Assembly (NCBI RefSeq): GCF_000622225.1
Contig: NZ_JHWD01000008.1
Location: forward strand, 174,616-238,615
DNA from: Roseomonas mucosa ATCC BAA-692
GTDB lineage: Bacteria > Pseudomonadota > Alphaproteobacteria > Acetobacterales > Acetobacteraceae
DNA: 64,000 nucleotides
Reading direction: 5' to 3'
Position numbers and translations under genes: made by a program. Position 1 is the first letter of the stretch. Every line of letters starts with the position of its first letter. Below are positions 17,749-25,361 of this stretch, piece by piece. The notes below the pieces were generated by a model. The model made no database searches, had not been told where the DNA came from, and saw only the letters and a list, made by a program, of their open reading frames with translations.

Positions 17749-18816
17749 ATGGCCACGAAGAACATGCGCCCGGAGCAGGCACCGTCCCCCGGCCGTCCCG
17801 CCACCCGGCCTCCCGGCTGGCCCACGGCCAGCGGGCGCATCCGCCTCGGCACGCGCCGGATGCTGCATGGCGGCGCGATCGCCGATGCGATGCTCGGCTG
17901 GAAGACGCATGGCACGCTCTCGCCCGCGCGCGACAACGCCGTGCTCTATCCCACCAGCTACGGCGCACGGCATCCGGAACTGGAATGGCTGATCGGGCCG
18001 GACGGCGTGCTCGATCCCACGCGCTGGTTCGTCGTGCAGGTCGACATGTTCGGCAACGGGATCTCCTCCTCGCCCTCGAACACGGCGGACTATCCGCCGC
18101 TCGTCACCGCCTGGGACAATGTGCAGGCACAGCGGCAGCTGCTGCGCGACGTCTTCGGCATCGACAGGCTGCACGCCGCCTATGGCTGGTCGATGGGCGC
18201 GCAGCAGGCCTACCACTGGGCCGCCTGCTTCCCCGAGGCGGTGGAGCGCGTGGTGATCAACTGCGGCAGCGCCCGCACCGCGGCGCACAACCAGGTCTTC
18301 CTGCGCGGGCTGATGGCGGTGCTGGAGGCCGCGCCGGAACACCGGGGGGAGGGCCGCTTCGCCGCCGAGCCCGCCCTGGCCAAGCGCGCCTTCGGGCGGA
18401 TCTATGCCGGCTGGGCGCTGAGCCAGGACTTCTACCGCGCCGGCCTGCACCTTTCGCCGGAAACGCCCGATCTCGCCGCCTATCTGCGCGGCTGGGAGAC
18501 ACGCTACGACGCGAAGCCCGCCGCCGACCTGCTGGCGCAGCTGCGTTGCTGGGATGCCGGCGACATCAGCGACAACCCGCTCCACGGAGGCGACCTGCCC
18601 CGCGCCCTGGCGGCGATCCGGGCGCGCGTCCTGCTGATGCCCGGCGCGACGGACCTGTATTTCCGCGTCGCCGACAACGAGGCGGAGCTGCCGCATCTGC
18701 GCGACGCGAAGCTCCTCCCCATCCCGGGCATCCACGGCCACCGCGCCGGCAATCCCGCCGGCAACGCCGCCGGCACCGCCTTCCTGCGGGAGGCCGTGCG
18801 GCTCTGGCTGGACTGA
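17749..18816 (+). CDS. Alpha/beta-fold hydrolase, homoserine O-acetyltransferase (MetX)-like
   Basis: A 355-aa protein of the MetX-like alpha/beta hydrolase group. The nucleophile elbow is AYGWSMGAQQAYHWA (Ser near residue 147), with the catalytic Asp probably in GATDLYFRVAD and the His in GIHGHRAG. The early segment LGWKTHGTLSPARDNAVLYPT aligns with the YxTYGxLNxxxDNAxLxxH region of MetX. Absence of the full MetX substrate signature suggests a hydrolase or acyltransferase of other specificity. It is divergent from the amidohydrolase/importer operon and may process the same compound. Confidence 0.85.
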   Translation: MATKNMRPEQAPSPGRPATRPPGWPTASGRIRLGTRRMLHGGAIADAMLGWKTHGTLSPARDNAVLYPTSYGARHPELEWLIGPDGVLDPTRWFVVQVDMFGNGISSSPSNTADYPPLVTAWDNVQAQRQLLRDVFGIDRLHAAYGWSMGAQQAYHWAACFPEAVERVVINCGSARTAAHNQVFLRGLMAVLEAAPEHRGEGRFAAEPALAKRAFGRIYAGWALSQDFYRAGLHLSPETPDLAAYLRGWETRYDAKPAADLLAQLRCWDAGDISDNPLHGGDLPRALAAIRARVLLMPGATDLYFRVADNEAELPHLRDAKLLPIPGIHGHRAGNPAGNAAGTAFLREAVRLWLD

Positions 18817-18840
18817 ACGCCGCGCCGCCCCCGGACATGC

Positions 18841-18864
18841 TTGCACGATTGCACGATTGCACGC
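18841..18864. promoter_or_regulatory. Three 8-bp direct repeats upstream of the parA-like gene
   Basis: TTGCACGA, TTGCACGA and TTGCACGC lie head to tail, 57 bases before the ParA-like start. Ribbon-helix-helix partition regulators such as Omega and ParG bind short tandem repeats of similar size, and an RHH protein gene follows parA. The repeats are therefore a candidate operator or partition-site fragment. Confidence 0.5.
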
Positions 18865-18921
18865 AAAATCGGCACTCACCGGACCGCCGTGGCCCGGGCA
18901 GGGCGGAGGGTCCGGGCCATC

Positions 18922-19635
18922 ATGCTCGTCGTGGGCTGCGTGTCGCAGAAAGGGGGGGTGGCGAAGTCGTCGCTGGCCCGCCTGCTGGCGCGGGAACTGG
19001 CCGCCCAGGGCCGCAGCGTGCTGCTCGCCGACCTGGACGTGCTGCAGGCCACCTCCGTCGAATGGGCGCGCCGCCGCGCCGCCTCGGGGCGGAAGCCGGT
19101 GGTGCGGGCGGAATGCTTCGACGGGCTGGAGCCGGCCCTGCGCGCCGCGCGCCGCGATCTCGCCGATTGCCTCGTGCTCGATGCGCGCGGCTTCGCCGAT
19201 GCCCAGACGCTGGAACTCGCCCACGCCGCCGATGCGCTGCTGATCCCCTCCGGACTGGCGGTGGACGACCTGCTGCCGACCGTGCGGCTGGCGCACGAAC
19301 TGCTCGGCCAGGGCATCCCGGCGGAACGCATCGCCATCGCCCTCTGCCGCGCCGGCGATTCCGCGAGCGAGATCGAGGAGGCGGCGCTCTATGTGCGCGA
19401 GGCCGGCTATCACTGCCTGCCGCATGCCTGGCCGGAAAAGGCCGGCTACCGCCGCGCGCATGACGAGGGCCGCGCCGCCACCGAGGTCACGCACGCCTCG
19501 CTGCGGCACAAGGCCGAAGCCTTCGCCCGGGACGCCGTTGCCTTCGTCACCAGCCGCGCCCCCGCCGGGCCGCCTCCCGAGGCGAAGCAGAAGCCCCAGG
19601 CGAAGCAGAAGCCCGGGGCGAAGCAGAAGCACTGA
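18922..19635 (+). CDS. ParA/ParF-like deviant Walker ATPase
   Basis: A 237-aa protein of the ParA/MinD superfamily, in the short form without an N-terminal DNA-binding domain. The deviant Walker A motif KGGVAKSS is at residues 10-17, and LLADLDVLQATSVEWARRR corresponds to the ParA DxDPQ...W segment with the proline replaced. The Walker B position reads LVLDARGF, not the usual DTPG. The C-terminus is a Lys/Gln/Pro-rich tail with three AKQKP-type repeats. The ATG at 18922 has GGAGGG upstream. It lies 111 bp before a ribbon-helix-helix gene, the order seen in type Ib partition cassettes. No replication initiator is nearby. Confidence 0.85.
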   Translation: MLVVGCVSQKGGVAKSSLARLLARELAAQGRSVLLADLDVLQATSVEWARRRAASGRKPVVRAECFDGLEPALRAARRDLADCLVLDARGFADAQTLELAHAADALLIPSGLAVDDLLPTVRLAHELLGQGIPAERIAIALCRAGDSASEIEEAALYVREAGYHCLPHAWPEKAGYRRAHDEGRAATEVTHASLRHKAEAFARDAVAFVTSRAPAGPPPEAKQKPQAKQKPGAKQKH

Positions 19636-19746
19636 GACCCCCAGCCCTTTCCTCATCACGGCGGGAGGGGCCGGGCCTTGGCCAGCCGTGAAAGCCGCCC
19701 CGCCAGCCCTCCCGCCCGGCAGGGCTCCGGAATCCTGGAACAGAGC

Positions 19747-20145
19747 ATGCCCGAATCAGACCAGCCCTCCGCCCCCGAAACCCAGGCCCCCGAAACCCGG
19801 GCCGCCACACCGCCGCGGCGCCGCGGCACCAAGGGCGCGCCGCCGCCGCAGAACAGCGTGCTCGGCGCCCTGGGCGATACCCCGCCCGCCTCCGCGAAGA
19901 CCGCAAAGCCGGCCAAGACCGCCAGACCCATCGCGGAACCGCCCGCCGAACCGGCTCCCGAGGCCCCGAGGAAGGGCAAGAGCAAGCCCGCGAAGCCTTC
20001 CAAGGAACGCACCGAGCCGCTCAACTTCCGCGTCACCGCGGAGTTCCGGAGGGCCTTCAAGCGCGCCGCCGCGGCACAGGACTGCAAGAAGGTCGACCTG
20101 CTCGAACGCATCTTCGCCGACTGGCAGGCCCGCAACCCCGGCTGA
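19747..20145 (+). CDS. Ribbon-helix-helix protein, probable partner of the ParA-like ATPase
   Basis: A 132-aa protein. The first about 85 residues are disordered and basic, rich in Pro, Ala and Lys. The last 45 form a probable ribbon-helix-helix domain: strand EPLNFRVT, then helices AEFRRAFKRAAAAQ and KKVDLLERIFADWQ. This architecture (floppy basic N-terminus plus C-terminal RHH) is that of ParG-type centromere-binding and repressor proteins, which stimulate ParF with their N-terminal tail. The ATG at 19747 has only a weak upstream GGAACA. Partner assignment rests on domain type and adjacency. Confidence 0.75.
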   Translation: MPESDQPSAPETQAPETRAATPPRRRGTKGAPPPQNSVLGALGDTPPASAKTAKPAKTARPIAEPPAEPAPEAPRKGKSKPAKPSKERTEPLNFRVTAEFRRAFKRAAAAQDCKKVDLLERIFADWQARNPG

Positions 20146-20185
20146 TCCGGGCAGCGGCTTTCCCTGGCCGCCGCGCGTCACGTCC

Positions 20186-20251
20186 GGCGTTGCGCCATCC
20201 CGGGTGAAAGGCGCTGCCTTTCCCCGGCGGCCGGCCACAAAGCGCAACACG
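20186..20251. repeat. Short form of the dispersed multi-hairpin repeat (copy 2)
   Basis: About 66 bp between convergent genes. It starts GGCGTTGCGC, ends AGCGCAAC, and contains one hairpin around GAAAGGCGCTGCCTTTC. The ends match the terminal inverted repeats of the long copy at 52516-52868, but all internal hairpin modules are missing. Confidence 0.75.
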
Positions 20252-20271
20252 GTCACTGGCAGCCGCCGGGA

Positions 20272-21549
20272 TCACCCCGGCGACAGCAGCCCCACCGTGG
20301 CCCCCATCATGCAGCAGGCGATGGTGCCGGCCGCCAGGGCCGGCAGGCCCAGCCGCACGATCTCGCCGCGCCGCTCCGGGCACATCAGCGACATGCCGCC
20401 CACCATGATCCCGACCGAGGCGAAGTTGGTGAAGCCGCAGAGCGCCCAGGTGAGGATGACGCGCGACCGCTCCGAAGGGCCCGCCCCGCCGGAGGTGGCG
20501 AGCTCCAGATAGGAGACGAACTCGTTCACCACGAGCTTCACGCCGAGCGAGGATGCCACCGTCGCGGCCTCGGCGGCGGGAATGCCCATGGCGAAGGCCA
20601 GCGGCCACATCAGCCAGCCCGCGATCCCCCGCAGTGTCAGCCCGGTCAGCGGCTGCAGGATCATGTCGAGCAGCGCCACCAGCGCCACGAAGACGATCAG
20701 CGAGGCCATGATGCCGAGCAGCAGTTGCAGCCCGTCCGCCGTGCCGCGCACGATGGCCTCCATGCTGCTGTCATAGAGCGGCGGCATCTCCGGCTCGCCA
20801 CCGGCAACGGCGGCTGCCGGGTCCGGCGGGATCATCAGCATGGCGGCGAGGATCGAGGCCGGGGCGCCCACCAGGCTGGCGGCCAGGAGCTGTCCCGCCG
20901 CATCCGGCACCACCGGCGCGATGATCGTGGCGTAGACCACCAGCATGTTGCCGGAGATGGTGGCCAGTCCCGCGACCATCACGGCGAAGAGCTCGGCCCG
21001 CGGCATGGTGGCGAGCCAGGAGCGGATCAGCAGCGGCGCCTCGACGCTGCCGACGAAGACATTGGCGGCGACCGAGAAGCCGCAGGCCCCCGAGATGCCG
21101 AAGGCCCGCCGCAGCAGCACGGAAAGCCCCCGCACCACCAGCGGCAGGATGCGCCAGTGGTAGAGCAGCGCCGACAGCGCCCCCACCACCAGGATCAGCG
21201 GCAGCGCCTGGAAGAACAGCACGAAGGAGCCGCCCGGCCGCAGCTCCGCATAGGGCAGCGGCGCCCCGCCCAGATAGCCGAAGACGAAGCTCGTCCCCTC
21301 CCGCGTCGCGCGGGACAGGGCATCAACCCCCGCCCCTGCCCAGGCAAAGGCCCGGCGGAGCGGCGGCACATGCAGCAGCAGCGCGGCGGCCAGCACCTGC
21401 GCCAGCAGCCCGGCCAGCACGATCCGCCAGGGAACGGGCCTCCGGGCGAGGCGCCCGCCCCGCACCCCCTCCCCCAGCACCCCGGCCACCCAGGCCAGCA
21501 GGCAGAGCGCGGCGAGGCCCGCCCCGGCCTGGAGCTGAAGCGGGCTCAT
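20272..21549 (-). CDS. Concentrative nucleoside transporter, NupC/CNT family
   Basis: A 425-aa inner-membrane protein, about the size of NupC (400 aa), that should import nucleosides with protons or sodium. CNT features include GTSFVFGYLGG, the FFQALPLILVVGALSALLYH segment, the VFVGSVEAPLLIR substrate-gate motif, ATISGNMLVVYA, and the late NEFVSYLEL and ALCGFTNFASVGI motifs, which carry the conserved Asn/Glu/Phe-Ala residues. The ATG at 21549 begins with a hydrophobic helix; a longer frame to 21657 reads as non-coding. Monocistronic and divergent from the YeiH-type gene. Confidence 0.95.
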   Translation of the reverse strand: MSPLQLQAGAGLAALCLLAWVAGVLGEGVRGGRLARRPVPWRIVLAGLLAQVLAAALLLHVPPLRRAFAWAGAGVDALSRATREGTSFVFGYLGGAPLPYAELRPGGSFVLFFQALPLILVVGALSALLYHWRILPLVVRGLSVLLRRAFGISGACGFSVAANVFVGSVEAPLLIRSWLATMPRAELFAVMVAGLATISGNMLVVYATIIAPVVPDAAGQLLAASLVGAPASILAAMLMIPPDPAAAVAGGEPEMPPLYDSSMEAIVRGTADGLQLLLGIMASLIVFVALVALLDMILQPLTGLTLRGIAGWLMWPLAFAMGIPAAEAATVASSLGVKLVVNEFVSYLELATSGGAGPSERSRVILTWALCGFTNFASVGIMVGGMSLMCPERRGEIVRLGLPALAAGTIACCMMGATVGLLSPG

Positions 21550-21677
21550 GCGCCGCCCGCTTTCCACGGCGCGGCAGGAACGTTCACGAATCCAGATCGG
21601 TCCGATCGAACCATTGCGTTTGTCCGATGTGTCGCCGCGTTGCATCATAGGGGCCAATCCCAGGACGCCGAGCCCCC

Positions 21678-22757
21678 ATGACCACCCCAGCCCCCGCCGC
21701 CAGCCTCGCCAAGCCGCAACCGGCCGGGGTGCAGGGCAGCGGCGCGCTGCGGCGGCTCGGGCCGGGCGTGCTGCTCTGCGCCGCCATCGCCGCGCTGGCG
21801 GCCGGCATCGGCCGCGCCGAGGAAGCCCTCCTGGGCCGCGACTGGCTGGAACCGGTGGTGCTGGCCATCCTGCTCGGCACGGCGCTGCGCACCGCCTGGA
21901 CGCCGCCCAAGGCCTTCGCTCCCGGCATCGCCTTTTCCGCCAAGGTGCTGCTGGAAGTCGCGATCATCCTGCTGGGCACGGCGCTGAGCGCGCAGGCGAT
22001 CCTGGCGGTCGGCCCGGCGCTGGTGCTGGGCATCGCCGCCGTGGTGGCGGTGGCCATCCCGGCCAGCTACGGCATCGGCCGCCTGCTCGGCCTGCCGCGG
22101 CGGATGGCGATGCTGGTGGCCTGCGGCAACTCGATCTGCGGCAATTCCGCCATCGCCGCCGTGGCGCCGGTGATCGGCGCCGAAAGCCGCGACATCGCCG
22201 CCTCCATCGCCTTCACCGCCGTCCTGGGCATCGTCGTGGTGCTGTCCCTGCCGCTGGCCGTGCCGCTGCTCGGGCTGCACGAGGCGCAGTATGGCGTCCT
22301 CGCGGGCCTCACCGTCTATGCCGTCCCGCAGGTCCTGGCCGCCACCGCCCCGGTCGGGGCGCTGAGCGTGCAGCTCGGCACGCTGGTCAAGCTGGTGCGC
22401 GTGCTGATGCTGGGGCCGGTGGTGCTGGTCCTGTCGCTGCTGTCGGCGCGCCGCCGCGACGCGGCCCAGCCTGCTGCCCGCCCCAGGGTCCTGGGCCGGC
22501 TGGTGCCCTGGTTCATCCTGGGCTTCCTGGGCTGCGCCGTCCTCCGCTCCCTGGGCCTGATCCCGCAGGCGGCGCTCGCCCCCATCGCCAGCCTGACCAC
22601 GCTGCTGACGGTGGTCTCCATGGCCGCCCTCGGCCTGGGCGTGGATGTTCGCATGGTCGCCCGCGCCGGCGCCCCGGTCGTCGCGGCCGTGATCGGCTCG
22701 CTGCTGGTGCTGGGTGCGATCAGCCTGGGCCTGATCCACCTCCTGCCCCTAGCCTGA
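21678..22757 (+). CDS. YeiH family putative membrane exporter
   Basis: A 359-aa inner-membrane protein with about ten hydrophobic segments. The signature is ACGNSICGNSAIAAVAPVIG around residues 150-170, followed by AFTAVLGIVVVL and YAVPQVLAA, diagnostic of the YeiH/UPF0324 family (Pfam Cons_hypoth698). Members are annotated as putative sulfate or sulfite exporters, and direct biochemical proof is limited. The 128 bp to the divergent nucleoside transporter would hold both promoters. Confidence 0.9.
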   Translation: MTTPAPAASLAKPQPAGVQGSGALRRLGPGVLLCAAIAALAAGIGRAEEALLGRDWLEPVVLAILLGTALRTAWTPPKAFAPGIAFSAKVLLEVAIILLGTALSAQAILAVGPALVLGIAAVVAVAIPASYGIGRLLGLPRRMAMLVACGNSICGNSAIAAVAPVIGAESRDIAASIAFTAVLGIVVVLSLPLAVPLLGLHEAQYGVLAGLTVYAVPQVLAATAPVGALSVQLGTLVKLVRVLMLGPVVLVLSLLSARRRDAAQPAARPRVLGRLVPWFILGFLGCAVLRSLGLIPQAALAPIASLTTLLTVVSMAALGLGVDVRMVARAGAPVVAAVIGSLLVLGAISLGLIHLLPLA

Positions 22758-22790
22758 CAGCCCCCCCTCTTCGGCGCCCGGGCCAGACGC

Positions 22791-22858
22791 CTGGCGCTAC
22801 GCTGTCCCGGGGGAAAGGCCCTGCCTTTCCCCGGGAGCCGGCCATCAGGCGCTCCGCC
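22791..22858. repeat. Short form of the dispersed multi-hairpin repeat (copy 3)
   Basis: About 68 bp between convergent genes. One long hairpin at 22805-22833 (14-bp paired stem with a one-base bulge, core GGAAAGGCCCTGCCTTTCC) lies between imperfect ends GGCGCTACGCT and AGGCGCTCCGCC. It has the same architecture as copy 2. Confidence 0.7.
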
Positions 22859-22905
22859 GGAACAGCTCAGGACAGGCTGGCCGGACGACAGCGGCAACCC
22901 AGCCC

Positions 22906-23397
22906 TCAGCCCCGCCCGTGCGAGGCGCCGACGTCGCGCACCAGGGACTCCACCGCCTGGACGGCCTCGCGCATCGGGCCGGCCAGGGCGGCGTCCTGCT
23001 GCTGGCCCTGGACCTTGTGGCTGGCCGCCTGGATCTGGCTTTCGGCCTGCTTGTAGACGGGACGCTCCTTGTAGGAGGCGGGCGCGCGGCGGACGATGCC
23101 CAGGCTGTCCTGCAGCACGGTCAGCACCTCGCGCCGCGCGGTGCCCACGGATTCGTCCTTGCTGAACTCGTCCTTCACGCCCGGCTGGCTGGCGGCGGCG
23201 CGCAGCTTGCCGAGGCTGTCCTGCAGCAGCTTCTCATAGCTGGCGAGGTCGGGCGCCTCGCTGGAGCCTCCGGCCGGGGAGCCGCTCGTCGCGCCCCCGC
23301 GGCCATTGCCCTGTCCGATATTCTGCGCCCGGAGGTCCTGGACCCAGAGCGGCGTGGCAATCAGGGCCAGGGCCAGGGTGAAAGCGGTGCCGCGCAT
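22906..23397 (-). CDS. Secreted or periplasmic protein of unknown function
   Basis: A 163-aa protein with a clear signal peptide (MRGTAFTLALALIATPLWVQ, probable cleavage after LRA). The mature part begins with a Gly/Ser/Asn linker, then is strongly helical and charged (ASYEKLLQDSLGKLRAAASQ, REVLTVLQDSLGIVRR, ESQIQAASHKVQGQQQ), suggesting a helical bundle. I do not recognise the family. The ATG at 23397 follows GAGGGA at 9 bases. It is divergent from the VanX-like dipeptidase gene, about 115 bp away. Confidence 0.7.
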   Translation of the reverse strand: MRGTAFTLALALIATPLWVQDLRAQNIGQGNGRGGATSGSPAGGSSEAPDLASYEKLLQDSLGKLRAAASQPGVKDEFSKDESVGTARREVLTVLQDSLGIVRRAPASYKERPVYKQAESQIQAASHKVQGQQQDAALAGPMREAVQAVESLVRDVGASHGRG

Positions 23398-23512
23398 CGG
23401 TCGGATTCCCTCTTCGTCGGAGAGCCGCGAACGCGGCGGAGCAGGGCTGGGTTGCGTCGTGTTGCTCCGGCGCCGGGCAGCGGCCAGCAACGGGCATGGC
23501 TATAACCGCCCC

Positions 23513-24061
23513 ATGCTGATCCCGATCCGCGAGGAAGACGGCCTCCTCCTCGACATCCGCTACGCCACAACCGACAACCTGACGGGCCGCCCGATCTACG
23601 CGCGCCCGGTGGCGCTGCTGCTACCGGAGGCGCGCGAGCGCCTGCTGCGGGCCAACGCGCTGGCACTCGCGCTGGGCCTGCGGATCAAGGTCTTCGACGC
23701 CTTCCGCCCGGTCGAGGCGCAATGGGCGCTGTGGCACGCGGTGGAGGACAAGCGCTTCGTCTCCGACCCGCGCCAGGGCGGCGTGCATCCGCGCGGCGCG
23801 GCGGTGGACCTGACGCTGGTGGAGGCGGCGAGCGGCACCGAACTGCCGATGGGCACCGGCTTCGACGCGGTGGAGGAAGCCTCCGCCCATGGCAGCCTGG
23901 CCATCCCGGCGGAGGACCAGCGCAACCGCGCCATCCTGCTGGGCATCATGACAGCGGCCGGCTGGGACCACTACAGCCTCGAATGGTGGCACTACCAGCT
24001 CTTCGGCGCCCGGCGGCATCCGGCGCTCTGCGCCAGCGCCGTGCCGGCCGGCCCCATGTGA
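23513..24061 (+). CDS. D-alanyl-D-alanine dipeptidase, VanX/DdpX type (peptidase M15D)
   Basis: A 182-aa zinc dipeptidase that hydrolyses D-Ala-D-Ala. Zinc-site motifs are GGVHPRGAAVDLTL (His and Asp ligands near residues 86-93) and EWWHYQLF (catalytic Glu and third ligand His near 163-166). FDAFRPVEAQWALWH matches the conserved R-containing segment of VanX. No signal peptide, so it is probably cytoplasmic. A role in peptidoglycan dipeptide recycling is more likely than vancomycin resistance, since no vanHA genes are present. The bestrophin gene starts 17 bases downstream, so the two are likely co-transcribed. Confidence 0.92.
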   Translation: MLIPIREEDGLLLDIRYATTDNLTGRPIYARPVALLLPEARERLLRANALALALGLRIKVFDAFRPVEAQWALWHAVEDKRFVSDPRQGGVHPRGAAVDLTLVEAASGTELPMGTGFDAVEEASAHGSLAIPAEDQRNRAILLGIMTAAGWDHYSLEWWHYQLFGARRHPALCASAVPAGPM

Positions 24062-24078
24062 CGGCGGGCTGAGGCGCC

Positions 24079-24990
24079 ATGATCGTCCGCTCCCGCCCCG
24101 GCACGCTGGACCTCCTCTTCGCCCTGCGCGGCTCCGTGGTGCCGCTGGTGGCCCCGCGCGTGCTGCTGGTGACCGGCATCGCCCTGCTGCTGGCGCTGCT
24201 GGACCGGCGCTATCCCGGCATCTTCCCCGAGTTCAGCGCAGCGCCCTTCACCGTGCTGGGCCTGACGCTCTCGATCTTCCTCAGCTTCCGAAACAACGCC
24301 TGCCACGCGCGCTGGTGGGAGGGGCGGCAGCTCTGGGGCCGGCTGATCACCGAGAACCGCATCTTCGCCCGGCTGGCGACGAGCCTGCTGCCGGAAGGCG
24401 ATTCCCGCACGCGGCTGCTGCGGCGGGTGGCAGGCTTCGCGCATCTGCTGGCCACGCAGCTCCGCGGCCGGGACGGGCTGGAACGGGCCCGCCCCTGGCT
24501 GCCGGCCGGGGAAGCCGCCGCCCTGGCCGCGCGGCGCAACCGCCCGGACGCCGTGCTGCGCGCGCAATCGGCGGAACTGGCCGCGCTGCTGCGCGCCGGC
24601 ACGCTGAGCGACATCCTGCACGCCCAGATCTCCGCCCCGCTGGCCGAGATGACCGGCATCCAGGCCGGCTGCGAGCGCATCCACAACACGCCCCTGCCCT
24701 ATGCCTATTCGCTGCTGCTGCACCGCTCGGCCTGGCTCTTCTGCCTGCTGATGCCCTTCGGCTTCGTCGGCACGCTCGGCTTCGGCACGCCGGTCGTGGT
24801 GGCGATCCTGGCCTATACGCTCTTCGGCCTCGACGCCCTGGGCGACGAGCTGGAAGATCCCTTCGGCGACGAGGCCAACGACCTCGCCCTCGACGCCATG
24901 GTGCGGGTGATCGAAACGGATCTCCTGGAGGCCCTGGGCGAAACCGACCTGCCCGAACCCCTCCGCCCCACCCGCTACCTCCTGCGCTGA
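24079..24990 (+). CDS. Bestrophin-like ion channel family protein (UPF0187)
   Basis: A 303-aa membrane protein of the bacterial bestrophin family. Diagnostic segments are LTLSIFLSFRNNACHARWWEGRQLWG (pore-lining helix and RWWE motif, residues about 65-90), the IHNTPLPYAYSLLLHRS region, and the C-terminal DPFGDEANDLALDAM calcium-clasp-like segment. Bacterial homologues form pentameric cation- or anion-permeable channels, and selectivity cannot be read here. It lies 17 bp after the dipeptidase gene with a GAGG ribosome site. Confidence 0.92.
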   Translation: MIVRSRPGTLDLLFALRGSVVPLVAPRVLLVTGIALLLALLDRRYPGIFPEFSAAPFTVLGLTLSIFLSFRNNACHARWWEGRQLWGRLITENRIFARLATSLLPEGDSRTRLLRRVAGFAHLLATQLRGRDGLERARPWLPAGEAAALAARRNRPDAVLRAQSAELAALLRAGTLSDILHAQISAPLAEMTGIQAGCERIHNTPLPYAYSLLLHRSAWLFCLLMPFGFVGTLGFGTPVVVAILAYTLFGLDALGDELEDPFGDEANDLALDAMVRVIETDLLEALGETDLPEPLRPTRYLLR

Positions 24991-24997
24991 TGCGCCC

Positions 24998-25346
24998 GGC
25001 GTGGCTCTGTCCCCGGGGGACAAGGCTCCGCCTTTTCCCCCGGCCCCCTTATCCGCCAGGACTCTTCGAGCCCTGGACCCGGTGAGTTGGTGCTTGCTGG
25101 GGTCGGATCGCGCCGGAGAACATGGCTCTCCGGCGGACTGCCGGTGCCACGGGCGCGGACAGGGTGTCTTTCTTTTCGGGAGTTCCGCCTTTCCACCTGC
25201 TCCCGGGGATCGGGCCGCAGACTGACGGCCACCAAGCGGAGCCAGCGAAAGCCCGGGGTCCGGGGACCGGCTCCGGTCCCCGGCGGAGAGGGGGTCCGGC
25301 GGGAGAGGCGGCGCCTCTCCCCCGGGGCGAGCCACGGAGCGCCACG
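24998..25346 (+). repeat. Long form of the dispersed multi-hairpin repeat (copy 4)
   Basis: About 349 bp filling the gap between two convergent genes. It has the full module order: hairpin A, hairpin B (CCGCCAGGACTC..GAGCCCTGG), hairpin C (25112-25134), a less structured middle with TTTCCACCTGCTCCC, hairpin D (perfect 11-bp stem around GGGACCGGCTCCGGTCCC) and hairpin E (GAGAGGCGGCGCCTCTC). The ends GGCGTGGCTCT and GAGCGCCACG are degenerate versions of the terminal inverted repeats. No gene is supported inside. Confidence 0.85.
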
Positions 25347-25361
25347 ATCGGAGGGAGGGCG

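Noticed and set aside
19747..20145. RHH gene as an antitoxin of a toxin-antitoxin pair
   Set aside because: No toxin-sized gene follows; the upstream gene is a ParA-type ATPase, which fits a partition partner better.
23513..24061. VanX-type dipeptidase as evidence of vancomycin resistance
   Set aside because: No vanH, vanA or vanRS genes are near, and such dipeptidases are common in Gram-negative bacteria for D-Ala-D-Ala reuse.
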